From assembly GCA_049972525.1 (NCBI GenBank), contig JBMFKI010000001.1:62001-126000 (forward strand): 64,000 bases of DNA, read 5' to 3'. Positions 25,421-34,068 of this stretch are shown one piece after another. Both the position numbers and the translations under genes were made by a program. The notes beneath the pieces were generated by a model. The model saw nothing but the letters and a program-made list of their open reading frames with translations. It made no database searches and was not told where the DNA came from. How positions within the stretch are numbered: the first letter of the stretch is position 1; each line of letters starts with the position of its first letter. The stretch is from JAVZLQ01 sp049972525 (GTDB lineage Archaea; Thermoproteota; Bathyarchaeia; Bathyarchaeales; Bathycorpusculaceae).

Positions 25421-25621
25421 GTGGTGCAGACGTTGTATATAGTGTGGGTAAAAATCTGTGACTCTCTTCCATGGATTGAGCTAAAAGGCGAATATCAAAA
25501 CAAAAGAGAAGCAAAGGAAGTGGCAAAACAAGCTTTGAGAACCGCAAAAATCAAAATAGTGAAGGTTGTAGATAATAAAAAGCCAGTCAAGGCGTTAGCG
25601 ACAGCAAAGGCAATAAGATAA
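25421..25621 (+). CDS. Small basic protein, unknown
   Basis: 66 aa with a beta-rich start (TLYIVWVKICDSLPWIELKG) and a lysine/alanine-rich helical half (KREAKEVAKQALRTAKIK). It starts with tandem GTG codons at 25421. The motif W-V-K...P-W-I-E-L-K-G-E-Y suggests a small nucleic-acid or protein-binding fold, but no family is recognised. Confidence 0.55.
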   Translation: MVQTLYIVWVKICDSLPWIELKGEYQNKREAKEVAKQALRTAKIKIVKVVDNKKPVKALATAKAIR

Positions 25622-25663
25622 AATTTGAAACGTCGCCCATTTCAAGTGAACAATTCTGGACAG

Positions 25664-26596
25664 CTATACCTTAAAAGGCGCTACCCTTTTTGCAATCTTA
25701 AACATTCTAAACCATTCAGTGTCAGATAAGAATATTCCTGCGTAGGCTCCAGCATAACACCCTATTCCACATCTTTCACAGATTGGTCTAATTCCATTTT
25801 CACCAGCGCTGGATATAACACATGGTTGTTTTGTTTTGCCACTGCTATCCAAATTTACAAAAAGCCATTTAGGACAATTCGCAGTCCATCTTCCATCTCT
25901 AAACAAGTTCAATTGTTTCGACGTGTCAGCAATAAAATCCGAATATTTTTCTTTCATTTCTAATAATTTATCTATGGTGCCGTTTCTTAGTTTTCCGTAT
26001 GGCAGCCACAATTTATCATCATAAGAGAAAGGCGTGTGAAATTGGAATGTTAAGGCTTTAGCGAGACTGTACCATTCATTGACAACATCCTCGACATATT
26101 TATAGTTTAAACTGTTTATGGTCATGTTGATGACGACATTCACTTCAGGATGCTCCATAACGTTTTGCTTCAATTTATGGTATATTTTTGCGCCTCTAAT
26201 TGCGTTGTGAATGTTTTCTGTTCCATCTATTGAGATGAAGTAGCCAGCACCAAAATCGATAAGAGGTAATGTTCCATTTGTAACCACTGTAACGTAGTGC
26301 CACTTCATCTCGTTAATTACAGCCTCAATGACCTCTGGCCTAAGAAGTGGTTCGCCGCCAGTTAGACTAAGGGCAATTACGCCACTTTTTATGAATCTTT
26401 CCCTTACAACGTTTCTCCACTCATCAGCACTTAATTCTCGATGTGACGCCCTATTCACCCACCAATAACAATGCTTGCATTTTAGGTTACAAGAATTCGT
26501 AACGTCCGCAGAGCCGAATATGGGCACTTTTTTCTTGAGATATTTTATTCGAATTATTTTATAAGCCACTTTTGTAATGTTAACTAATTTTTTCAA
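25664..26596 (-). CDS. Radical SAM protein with C-terminal cysteine cluster
   Basis: 310 aa. Cys36, Cys40 and Cys43 (CNLKCKHCYWW) form the radical SAM [4Fe-4S] site, followed by SLTGGEPLLRPEV and FISIDGTENIHNAIRG. The C-terminus has further cysteines (NCPKW, QPCVIS, ICERCGIGCYAG) that could bind an auxiliary cluster, SPASM-like. Substrate unknown. A basic N-terminal helix (KIIRIKYLKKKVP) suggests membrane association. It stands alone on the minus strand. Confidence 0.85.
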   Translation of the reverse strand: MKKLVNITKVAYKIIRIKYLKKKVPIFGSADVTNSCNLKCKHCYWWVNRASHRELSADEWRNVVRERFIKSGVIALSLTGGEPLLRPEVIEAVINEMKWHYVTVVTNGTLPLIDFGAGYFISIDGTENIHNAIRGAKIYHKLKQNVMEHPEVNVVINMTINSLNYKYVEDVVNEWYSLAKALTFQFHTPFSYDDKLWLPYGKLRNGTIDKLLEMKEKYSDFIADTSKQLNLFRDGRWTANCPKWLFVNLDSSGKTKQPCVISSAGENGIRPICERCGIGCYAGAYAGIFLSDTEWFRMFKIAKRVAPFKV

Positions 26597-26632
26597 GCTA
26601 AAGACACACGCATAATTACATAATTGGAATGC

Positions 26633-26746
26633 CTACCTTCTCTTTTGCTTCTTTCCTCCGCGAGTTCTCCTTGTCTGGTGCCCTCTAGCTTTGTCACGGC
26701 GTGCACTCTCCTTCGCTTTCCTACGTGAATCTTGTTCGCTACTCAT
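26633..26746 (-). CDS. 37-aa highly basic protein, possible ribosome- or RNA-associated
   Basis: A short frame starts ATG 26746, preceded by GAGG at good spacing, and reads MSSEQDSRRKAKESARRDKA then RGHQTRRTRGGKKQKRR. Nearly half the residues are lysine or arginine, like small ribosomal or RNA-binding peptides. Too short for standard gene finders. No named family recognised. It lies between tRNA-Ser and the radical SAM gene. Confidence 0.55.
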   Translation of the reverse strand: MSSEQDSRRKAKESARRDKARGHQTRRTRGGKKQKRR

Positions 26747-26884
26747 ATTCCTCGCCTTTACATTTCACTTTTTAACACGCTTTTTCAGCATTCTGTTATA
26801 CTATTTGTGCCAACTTGCATTAATGACTTTGCTTTTTAATATTAAAAAGTGCACTCGAAATTTGTCTGCTAAATCGGAAATTGA

Positions 26885-27010
26885 CGCCGGGGAGGGGATT
26901 CGAACCCCTGCGAGCCTGAAGGCCCACTGGCTCACTTGCCCTTTATCTAGCCCTCTTAACGGTGCCTTTTGATCTCGAGGCCAGCGCGATAACCACTCCG
27001 CCACCCCGGC
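26885..27010 (-). tRNA. tRNA-Ser (anticodon CGA) with a 41-nt intron
   Basis: On the minus strand the acceptor GCCGGGG pairs with CCCCGGC. The anticodon stem CTGGC/GCCAG is interrupted after CTCGAG, the long variable arm is GGGCC/GGCTC, the T-arm is AGGGG/CCCCT around TTCGAAT, and the discriminator is G. A long variable arm, G73 and anticodon CGA give serine. The intron occupies 26933-26973, between positions 37 and 38, the canonical archaeal site. CCA is not encoded. Confidence 0.92.
26933..26973 (-). other. tRNA-Ser intron
   Basis: 41 nt lie between G37 and A38. Removing them restores a 7-base anticodon loop CTCGAGA on a perfect 5-bp stem. Cleavage by the archaeal splicing endonuclease is expected; I did not fold the bulge-helix-bulge. 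Confidence 0.75.
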
Positions 27011-27034
27011 CGCTTGAGAATAGAGTGTTTGTTT

Positions 27035-27859
27035 CTAAAATTGTTTCCCATTAGCTAGTAGCGATGGATATAGCCACTTTTTCTTTTGTTTATGTTTCTT
27101 TGCGTCCCATTCATGAAGTATTTTTGCAGATTCGTTGGCAATTTTTATAGCGTTTTCTTCGCCTGCTCCTGGTTTAAACTCGTCTGTGCACCTGTTTGCG
27201 TATATGGCGCATATGGCGCCTGCTCTTAACCCGAAGAAGCTTGCAAGCGTATAGAGCGTGGCTGTTTCCATTTCAAAGTTTAGAACATTTGCCTTCTGCA
27301 GTTTTGGAATAAGGTTTTCCATAGTTGCCGAACATGTCGACGTCGGACGGCTTTGTCCAGCGTAGAAGTCTGCTGTTGTCGCTGTTATACCCACATGGTA
27401 ATTGCTTATTCCAAGGGTTTCCGCTGCTTCAATCAATGCTAGGAGAACCTCATAATTGGCTGTTGCAGGGTATTCTGGCGTTACATAGCAATTACTGGTA
27501 TAGTCAAGGCGCACGGCTGCAGAAGAGATAACCACGTCGCCGCAATTCACGTTTGCTTGTATGGCGCCAGAACTGCCCACACGAATAAAAGTGTGCACGC
27601 CAACACGCGAAGCTTCATTAACAACAATTGCCATGCAAGCTGGTCCAATACCGCTTGATAGGGCGGAAATGGGAACGCCCTTATACTTGCCTGTGAAACT
27701 TCTGAATTCACGGTGACAGGAAACTTCTTTCGCGTAATCCCAGAGGCTAGCGATTTTGTTAACACGTTCAGGGTCGCCTGGGACAAGCAGGTATTCAGCT
27801 AAATCACCTTTTTCACATTGAATGTGATACTGCTTCCCTGTATGAGGGAGAACTTGCAT
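27035..27859 (-). CDS. udp: Uridine phosphorylase-type nucleoside phosphorylase
   Basis: About 274 aa. LVPGDPERVNKIA (phosphate/nucleoside site), SSGIGPACMAIVVNE, RVGSSGAIQ and NFEMETATLYTLA are signatures of the PNP/UDP family, closest in pattern to uridine phosphorylase. It cleaves nucleosides to base and ribose 1-phosphate for salvage. ATG 27859 follows AGGTGAT at short spacing; a GTG three codons upstream is possible. Confidence 0.88.
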   Translation of the reverse strand: MQVLPHTGKQYHIQCEKGDLAEYLLVPGDPERVNKIASLWDYAKEVSCHREFRSFTGKYKGVPISALSSGIGPACMAIVVNEASRVGVHTFIRVGSSGAIQANVNCGDVVISSAAVRLDYTSNCYVTPEYPATANYEVLLALIEAAETLGISNYHVGITATTADFYAGQSRPTSTCSATMENLIPKLQKANVLNFEMETATLYTLASFFGLRAGAICAIYANRCTDEFKPGAGEENAIKIANESAKILHEWDAKKHKQKKKWLYPSLLANGKQF

Positions 27860-27914
27860 TTGGATCACCTAGAACGAAATATTCCGCTTGACGTTTAAAA
27901 CCATAGTGCTATCG

Positions 27915-28895
27915 TCATTTTTTGGGCATTACAAGGTCTGCTATGTCCACGCTGTGTTCGTAAATTTGCCTAAGGAACGAAGCAATAGCCAATATCTGTG
28001 GAACAACTTCAAGCGACTGAGAACGCGCCACACGTTCAATATCAGTGAAAACTTTCTCAATTTTGCCTCGCATGTTACGAACCTCTTCTGCAATTGAAAT
28101 GTCATTATCGAAAAATGCTTTCAAGGCATTTTCGTGAGCACCAAAACAGAGCATGTGAAAGTCAACAAATAACTTCCGCAGTTCCTCAGCCACCTTTGCT
28201 CCTTTCAGCTCTGCGGTTTTAAGTGCAACTCGCACACATTCATCGCCTATAGCTTCTACGAGGCTTGCTGCCAACCGATAGTCCAAGCAGTCTATAGGGC
28301 TTACACCTAACTTATCGCTCAAGCTTGGATTTTGAATAATTGTTCGCAAAATGCGCACCAAAAGAAAATAAAGACGGTTACTTTCGTCGTCACGGGCTAC
28401 AACGCCTTTGGCTGCTTGTATGTCTCCATCAATAAAAGCGTTGACAACATCCCTATGCATACCAGCAACAATCGCGTAGCCCCTACGAAGAATCTTTTCT
28501 GGCGGAAAACCAGACGGCTCAAGTAAGCACTGCAAAACAATTTTTGAGTAATCCTCTTCAACGATTTCTAGTCCAACCAGGCGCGTTGCAGTTTCCTTGA
28601 CATTTTCTCGAACATCAAAACTTATGCGCTCCTTTGACTCAACTCGAATGATATCATAGCCCAGTAAGTATGCCCCTATAACCTCACGACTTAAATAAGG
28701 TCCAAGTTTAAGAGTTATGGTACGCGGAGGAGCCTCAACACTGTACTGTGGATCTATAAGAAGTTTCCCATCACTGGTTTCGGATAGAGCTACTATTCCA
28801 CCACGTTGGAGGCTGCAGCGTTCAGCCCAAGACTTTGGGAGGCACACAAAGAATGTGCCGCTCGGGGTTTGTTGCACCTTGCGAAGTTCACTCAC
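27915..28895 (-). CDS. AbrB-PhoU phosphate uptake regulator
   Basis: 326 aa: an N-terminal SpoVT/AbrB swapped-hairpin domain (RKVQQTPSGTFFVCLPKSWAE) followed by two PhoU-type helical repeats ending YEHSVDIADLVMPK. This architecture is the archaeal PhoU-like regulator, often tied to phosphate transport control. No Pst genes are in the window. GTG start; diverges from the DUF429 gene over an AT-rich promoter block. Confidence 0.85.
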   Translation of the reverse strand: MSELRKVQQTPSGTFFVCLPKSWAERCSLQRGGIVALSETSDGKLLIDPQYSVEAPPRTITLKLGPYLSREVIGAYLLGYDIIRVESKERISFDVRENVKETATRLVGLEIVEEDYSKIVLQCLLEPSGFPPEKILRRGYAIVAGMHRDVVNAFIDGDIQAAKGVVARDDESNRLYFLLVRILRTIIQNPSLSDKLGVSPIDCLDYRLAASLVEAIGDECVRVALKTAELKGAKVAEELRKLFVDFHMLCFGAHENALKAFFDNDISIAEEVRNMRGKIEKVFTDIERVARSQSLEVVPQILAIASFLRQIYEHSVDIADLVMPKK

Positions 28896-28930
28896 CTAAA
28901 TCACCTTCAGCTTTAACACATGACGCAGAG

Positions 28931-28945
28931 TTTGATATATTTAAA
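28931..28945. promoter_or_regulatory. Shared TATA-like block between PhoU regulator and DUF429 gene
   Basis: TTTGATATATTTAAA lies about 37 bp before GTG 28976 on the plus strand and about 43 bp before GTG 28895 on the minus strand, suited to short leaders in both directions. Confidence 0.4.
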
Positions 28946-28975
28946 CAAAAATCCAATTTATAAATGTGGGCATAA

Positions 28976-29572
28976 GTGTTGAAATTGACTAGGAAAACTC
29001 TAATTGGTATAGACTTGGCTGGAAAGCCAGAAAACCCCACGGGGTTGGCTTTTTGGAAACAAAAAGTTGTAAAGACTTACCTCGTTCATACAGATAATGA
29101 AATTTTAGCAAGCATCAAAAAGTTTAAGCCTTCAATCGTGGCAATAGATGCACCCCTCAAGCTTCCAAAAGCGGGAAACCTCAGAAAGGCCGATATGGAA
29201 ATGATAAAAATGGGATATAGGGTTTTCCCGCCAACTCTTCCCGCAATGAAAACGCTAACCAAAAGAGCCGAGGAACTAAACAAGCAAATAACTGAAGAAG
29301 GCTATAAAACGATTGAGGTGCACCCTACCTCATCAAGAAAAGCTTTAAACATGCCGCCAAAAGACTGGAGAAAAATTCAAACCATCCTCAAGAGAATAGG
29401 TTTAAAAGGAGACATTCAAGTGCGCACTCTAACACCACACGAAATCGATGCTGTAACATCAGCCTTAACAGCACACCTTTACACCAATGGCAAAGCAGAA
29501 GCTGTTGGAGACGAGGAGGAAGGCTTTATAATAATCCCAAAAAAGCATGAGTGGAGAACACTCAAAATATGA
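28976..29572 (+). CDS. DUF429 family protein (RNase H-like fold)
   Basis: 198 aa with IGIDLAGKPENPTGLAFW, VAIDAPLKLP, RVFPPTLPAMKTL, IEVHPTSSRKAL and HEIDAVTSALTAHLY, the acidic signature of DUF429, predicted RNase H-like nucleases. The acidic residues D in IDLAG, D in IDAP and D in EIDAV could bind metal. It overlaps the PolD small-subunit gene by 4 bp (ATGA), suggesting coupling to replication or repair. Confidence 0.85.
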   Translation: MLKLTRKTLIGIDLAGKPENPTGLAFWKQKVVKTYLVHTDNEILASIKKFKPSIVAIDAPLKLPKAGNLRKADMEMIKMGYRVFPPTLPAMKTLTKRAEELNKQITEEGYKTIEVHPTSSRKALNMPPKDWRKIQTILKRIGLKGDIQVRTLTPHEIDAVTSALTAHLYTNGKAEAVGDEEEGFIIIPKKHEWRTLKI

Positions 29573-31131
29573 GCGAAACAGAAAAATTACAAAAGGCAGT
29601 AGAGCTAACAATTGCTGCAGGATACCAACTAAATAGGGATGCCTTTGAATTTTTAAGTTCAATAATTTCAACAGAAGACCCAACAGAAATAATAAGCAAA
29701 GCGCTACAGAGGATAAAGGCGTTAAAGAACAAGCCATTATTTATTGAAAAAAGTTTTCTTGAAAACTTGTTGAAAGAAGAAAAGCCTTATGAGGAAGCCT
29801 TTATTCCGCAACCGTTGGTAGAAAAACCTTCAGAACCTATCCAAGAACCGCATTTGACAGAAGCGAAAAGGGCATATCACCCCTTCGCTAAAGAAGTTGA
29901 GACGGACATAAAAATTCTCGAGGATCCAACAGAAAAGCTGAGTTCAGGTGGAACGTTAGAGGATCACCTAGAATATTTCAGGGATAGATTTAGGCGAATG
30001 GAAAAACTGTTAAGACAAAGAATAGACGTCAGGGGTGCAGCATCAGTTATTGACGCCTTAAAGGCTCCAGCGAACACGAAAATCAAAATAATCTGCATGA
30101 TAACAGAAAAGAAGGAAGCGCAGCAGAAGATACTTTTAACAGTTGAAGACTTGAAGAATTCAGCAACAGTTTTAGTTCCACAAAATGCCCAAGAAGAAGT
30201 TCGCAAAAAGGCACGCGCGCTGCTACTTGATCAAGTCGTTTGCCTAACTGTGACAAAAAGCAGAAGCAACCTACTAATTGCCGAAGACATAATTCTTCCA
30301 GATGTAGCTTCAAAGTCGCCAAACAAGGCACAACTACCAGTTTACGCGGTTCTTACATCTGACATGCATGTAGGAAGCGCAAAGTTTCAAAGAGAAGCGT
30401 TTGACCGTTTCTTATTATGGCTTAACGGCAAATACGGCAATGAGAAACTTCAAGAAATAGCAAGTCACGTTAAATATGTTATAATTGCTGGCGACATAGT
30501 TGATGGGATAGGCATATACCCAAACCAGCTGAAAGAGCTAACAATAAGGGACATTTATGGGCAATATAAGAAGGCGGCGCAGTTTATCGAGCAAATACCA
30601 GACTACATCGAAGTCGTAATCATACCGGGAAACCACGATGCTCCACGGAAGGCTTTACCCCAACCAGCAATATCCAACACCTTCCTAGAAACCCTACAGG
30701 AATCAAGAAAAATCCATTCTCTTGGAAATCCATGCCGCCTAAGCCTGCACAACGTAGAACTGCTACTTTACCATGGGCGCAGTTTAGATGATGTAAATGC
30801 AACCGTGCCTGGAATCGACATAAACCATCCTGAAAAGGCAATGAACCTACTTCTACAGTCCCGTCACCTAGCTCCAATGTATGGCGGAAAGACGCCTCTA
30901 GCATCGGAAAATAGAGATTTTCTTGTGATAGAGCATGTGCCAGACATTTTTCATGCTGGGCATGTTCACATTTTAGGGTATGCAAACTATCGTGGAGTTC
31001 TCGTCGTGAATTCTGGTGGTTGGCAAGAGCAAACAGATTACATGCGGAGACTTGGACTAGTTCCAACTCCAGGGAAAGTTCCTGTGGTTAACCTTCAAAC
31101 ATTAGAAGTTAACGTCATACCATTTACTTAA
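29569..31131 (+). CDS. polB: DNA polymerase D small subunit (DP1), calcineurin-like exonuclease
   Basis: 520 aa. The C-terminal phosphoesterase has SDMHVGSAKF, IAGDIVDGIG, IPGNHDAPRKA and FHAGHVHILGY, metal-site motifs retained in archaeal DP1 proofreading exonuclease. An OB-fold region precedes it (IKIICMITEKKEAQQKILL). ATG 29569 overlaps the DUF429 stop. The large subunit is 9 kb away at 40112. The gene sits next to cdc6 and the candidate origin. Confidence 0.96.
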   Translation: MSETEKLQKAVELTIAAGYQLNRDAFEFLSSIISTEDPTEIISKALQRIKALKNKPLFIEKSFLENLLKEEKPYEEAFIPQPLVEKPSEPIQEPHLTEAKRAYHPFAKEVETDIKILEDPTEKLSSGGTLEDHLEYFRDRFRRMEKLLRQRIDVRGAASVIDALKAPANTKIKIICMITEKKEAQQKILLTVEDLKNSATVLVPQNAQEEVRKKARALLLDQVVCLTVTKSRSNLLIAEDIILPDVASKSPNKAQLPVYAVLTSDMHVGSAKFQREAFDRFLLWLNGKYGNEKLQEIASHVKYVIIAGDIVDGIGIYPNQLKELTIRDIYGQYKKAAQFIEQIPDYIEVVIIPGNHDAPRKALPQPAISNTFLETLQESRKIHSLGNPCRLSLHNVELLLYHGRSLDDVNATVPGIDINHPEKAMNLLLQSRHLAPMYGGKTPLASENRDFLVIEHVPDIFHAGHVHILGYANYRGVLVVNSGGWQEQTDYMRRLGLVPTPGKVPVVNLQTLEVNVIPFT

Positions 31132-31685
31132 GAGACGCCTCTAGCGATCAGTCTTGCAACGCGTAATGGCTCGGGCATTCGCCCACAAAAAGATAGAGCC
31201 CGCACAAGTTCACAAGCCCACCCGACAGCCTCACCTAAAATTTCAATGTAAACAGGTTCAACATTTCGTAAAACTTTAACCTCGTGGACCCTACCCAGCT
31301 TCTCAAATATTTCCCATCGCATTTTCCAATCTTCAAAATGCCTTCGAAGTGCACGCTTCACCGATTTATTATCAGGTTTTGTTCGTGATATTACTATAAC
31401 AGGTTTCCCATACCTTTCATGGATTCCTGCAGGATCTATAACATTAAAGCCGGCAAAAGAAATTCCGGCAAGGAGAACAGCCTCAAAATTCCACCCTTCA
31501 ACCATTTTTATTAGTGCAGCAGTTGCATCCATTCCATCCACAGTAACATCCACTATTCTCACGTCTTCAATCCTATCGCCAATAAGCAATGTGGCAACAA
31601 GTTTAGCCTTTCGGCTAACGCCCTTTTGGAAGCTTCCATCCTCAACCCCTACTACGGGGATTCTTCGAAAGACATCTCGGCGCAT
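31128..31685 (-). CDS. DUF99 (UPF0215) family protein, endonuclease V-like fold
   Basis: About 185 aa. VVGVEDGSFQKG, IVDVTVDGMDATAALIKMV, AVLLAGISFAGFNVID and PVIVISRTKPDN are the DUF99 signatures; relatives have been described as endonuclease dU acting on deaminated DNA. The start overlaps the 3' end of cdc6 by about 44 bp on the same strand, so the two are co-transcribed. A repair role beside the replication initiator is plausible. Confidence 0.87.
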   Translation of the reverse strand: MRRDVFRRIPVVGVEDGSFQKGVSRKAKLVATLLIGDRIEDVRIVDVTVDGMDATAALIKMVEGWNFEAVLLAGISFAGFNVIDPAGIHERYGKPVIVISRTKPDNKSVKRALRRHFEDWKMRWEIFEKLGRVHEVKVLRNVEPVYIEILGEAVGWACELVRALSFCGRMPEPLRVARLIARGVS

Positions 31686-32892
31686 AATCAATCAGACGCC
31701 CAAGCCTGTTGTCGTTACCGAAAACATCTCTAATAAGACTGCGGGCTATCTCCAGCCTAATCTTTTTAGTACGTCCATACCTACCCATGCTTATAACCCT
31801 AGCGTTCAATAACCCCATAGCATCAAGCTCATTTACGAGTGTGCCCAAACGGCGCTGCGTCAAAGGCGCAATTCCCACTTCATTGCAAAGTTCTCCATAA
31901 ACCTCATAGATCTCCCCAGTGATTGCGCTGCTGACACCCACCCTATCCAAGTGGTATACACTTAAAATAACAAGTTTCGAATGCAAAGTCAAATCTTTGA
32001 GAGCTTCAACAACACGGTTATGCTCTATATGCTTCTCAGCCTCCCTCACATGCTCCTCAGTAACAACACTCGCCCCCGTGCGCTCAGCAACCTCACCAGA
32101 AACACGTAACAAATCTAAAGCGCGTCTAGCATCTCCATGTTCAGCAGCAGCTAACGCGGCACACAAGCTTAAGGCTGATTCAGACAAAACATTCTCGTTA
32201 AACGCCAATTGAGCTCGCTCAAATAAAATATTCCGAAGCTCATTTGCATCGTAAGGTCTAAAAACAATCTCTTCCTCGCTAAGTGAACTAAAAACGCGTG
32301 GATCAAAGAATTCCTTAAGTCGTAGATCATTTGAGATGCCAATTAAAGACAGCTTACTCTGGTGTAAAGTTTCGTTTATCCTAGTCAACTCGTACAGAAG
32401 CCCATCTCCACGCGTTTTAACCAAGACGTCAACCTCATCTAAAACCACAATAAAGATCACCTGCGAAGCGTCTAAGGCTGTACGAAATCTATCGAAAACC
32501 TCTCCAACAGATAGGCCAGTAAAAGGTACAGAGGCGCCAATGCTTTGGCATAAAGTGGAAAAAACGCGGTATCCCGACCCCGCCATACGACAATTTACGT
32601 AACAAAACTTTACAGGGGCACCATACTCTTTTGCTTTAACCTCAAGGTGGCTTAACACATATTTCGTCACGGCAGTCTTTCCTGTTCCAGTCTTACCATA
32701 AATGAATATGTTTGAACACCGCTCTTTTTTCAAGACAGGAGCTACTTTTTCACCAAGCAGTCTGACCTGTTCTTCGCGGTGAGGCAACCTACTAGGCAAA
32801 TAATCATGCCGCAAAACGCCTCTATCCTTGAAAATTTTCGCATTTCCAACAAAGTTTGCAAATAGTTCATCTAGCATCTTTGCGTCACTCAT
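31642..32892 (-). CDS. cdc6: ORC1/Cdc6 replication initiator
   Basis: 416 aa AAA+ protein: Walker A YGKTGTGKTAVTKY, Walker B IVVLDEVDVLV, sensor region LSLIGISNDL, arginine finger region DPRVFSSLSEEEI, then a C-terminal winged helix. It binds ORB elements and loads MCM. The gene's start faces a 0.7-kb AT-rich region with three ORB-like sites, the common archaeal initiator-next-to-origin layout. Confidence 0.97.
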   Translation of the reverse strand: MSDAKMLDELFANFVGNAKIFKDRGVLRHDYLPSRLPHREEQVRLLGEKVAPVLKKERCSNIFIYGKTGTGKTAVTKYVLSHLEVKAKEYGAPVKFCYVNCRMAGSGYRVFSTLCQSIGASVPFTGLSVGEVFDRFRTALDASQVIFIVVLDEVDVLVKTRGDGLLYELTRINETLHQSKLSLIGISNDLRLKEFFDPRVFSSLSEEEIVFRPYDANELRNILFERAQLAFNENVLSESALSLCAALAAAEHGDARRALDLLRVSGEVAERTGASVVTEEHVREAEKHIEHNRVVEALKDLTLHSKLVILSVYHLDRVGVSSAITGEIYEVYGELCNEVGIAPLTQRRLGTLVNELDAMGLLNARVISMGRYGRTKKIRLEIARSLIRDVFGNDNRLGRLIDYAPRCLSKNPRSRG

Positions 32893-32997
32893 TTAGTACT
32901 CTCCTTTAACTCTAAATGTAACACCTAACCTTCATTTGGAGTAATAAGCCTCACAGTACAGAAAACTAAATTTTTAACGCGATAATCATAAAGTCAC

Positions 32998-33018
32998 ACC
33001 CCATGCTTTCCTCTGGAA
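32998..33018 (-). promoter_or_regulatory. ORB-like element 1
   Basis: On the minus strand: TTCCAGAGGAAA, four bases, then GGGGT. Compare the ORB core TTCCAGTGGAAAC followed by a G-string. Confidence 0.65.
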
Positions 33019-33204
33019 ACTCTTTTTAACTTTTAGAAGTAAATTTTGATTTCTTCATATAAAATGAAGAAATATACTCTGAAAGGTTAGGATAGCCATT
33101 TTAATTATAAAAGTTACAGTTAAAAAAATTAGATTTATAGTTACGGTAATTTGTAAATTGTTTTTGCAAACAGTGACAAAAAGAAAGCACTTTTTTCACT
33201 AAAG

Positions 33205-33225
33205 TTCCAATGGAAAAATAGGGGT
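33205..33225 (+). promoter_or_regulatory. ORB-like element 2
   Basis: TTCCAATGGAAA, AATA, GGGGT on the plus strand. Same total length as the other two and opposite orientation. Confidence 0.7.
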
Positions 33226-33417
33226 GTCCCGACTTATTCGAAATAGTCAATTTTTAACAAGGACCCTCTTTTTAAACAACTTATAACAAAAACATTTTTA
33301 TTTAATTTCTGTTCACACTTTTTGATAGACATGTGAAGTTTAAGAGAAAATGTTTCTTTTTTACCTACTTTTTTGTAAATATTGCATTTTTTATGCTGTT
33401 TTTACTGTGAAGCTTGC

Positions 33418-33438
33418 ACCCCTGCACTTCTACTGGAA
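33418..33438 (-). promoter_or_regulatory. ORB-like element 3
   Basis: On the minus strand: TTCCAGTAGAAG, TGCA, GGGGT. The left half-core is perfect and the right half has two changes. Confidence 0.6.
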
Positions 33439-33634
33439 AATCAAGTTTAATTCTTCTTTTATCACAATTTGCAAAATGGAACTTCTGTGAAACTTGTAAA
33501 AAGTTAAAAGTTGAAATTTTTCCTTTTTTAGCAGTTTTAGGCATTATTTAGCTATCTTTTTTCGGAGTTTTTCACCACAACACCTATAACTTGTTAACTG
33601 CAAAGTTGTGAATACACCTAGGTGCACAAAATTA

Positions 33635-34057
33635 ATGCCCACCCGAAAGATGCGTGTTGAACTCTTCGATGAGGAAGGGAACCGTTACACTATTTCTTTT
33701 GAGGGGCAAATTACTAGAGAAAAAGCTCTTCGACTTTTGGATCTCGTAGAGCTTTTGGGTGGCGTGCCATCCAACATGGGTAATCCTGAAGTAAACAAGG
33801 AAATTTTAGAAAGAGAACTCTCCAAGTATGACAAAATTCGAATGATCACGCAAAAGCATTTTCCATTAGTATGGTTTTCCTCACGTGACATCCAGATAGC
33901 CTACGAGCAGGAGTTCAAGGAACCAATCGGTTTAAGCACAGTGGCAACCTACCTTTCTAGAATGGCAACTAAAGGTCTACTTATGAGAGCTGGTACATCA
34001 AAAACCCTAAAATACAAATTGATAACAAGCTCTCCGAAAGCAATAATTAAAAGGTAA
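33635..34057 (+). CDS. Winged-helix domain protein next to the origin, unknown
   Basis: 140 aa from ATG 33635 (GTG 33608 is an alternative near the predicted transcription start). The N-terminal half has MRVELFDEEGNRYTISFEG, a small beta domain. The C-terminal half is a winged helix (FSSRDIQIAYEQEFKEPIGL, TVATYLSRMATKGLLMRAG). It probably binds DNA. A palindrome CACCTAGGTG at 33614-33623 lies at its 5' end. Its place beside the origin hints at a replication or regulatory role, unproven. Confidence 0.7.
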   Translation: MPTRKMRVELFDEEGNRYTISFEGQITREKALRLLDLVELLGGVPSNMGNPEVNKEILERELSKYDKIRMITQKHFPLVWFSSRDIQIAYEQEFKEPIGLSTVATYLSRMATKGLLMRAGTSKTLKYKLITSSPKAIIKR

Positions 34058-34068
34058 ACACTTGAATG

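Larger units (their letters stand above)
32893..33607. other. Candidate replication origin (oriC)
   Basis: A 715-bp gap with no gene, very rich in A and T, lying directly upstream of cdc6. It holds three 21-bp elements of the form TTCCA-N2-GGAAA-N4-GGGGT with small deviations (32998-33018 and 33418-33438 in one orientation, 33205-33225 in the other), matching archaeal Origin Recognition Boxes in core, spacing and G-string. Long T-rich stretches between them could be the unwinding element. Proximity to PolD supports the call. Confidence 0.75.
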
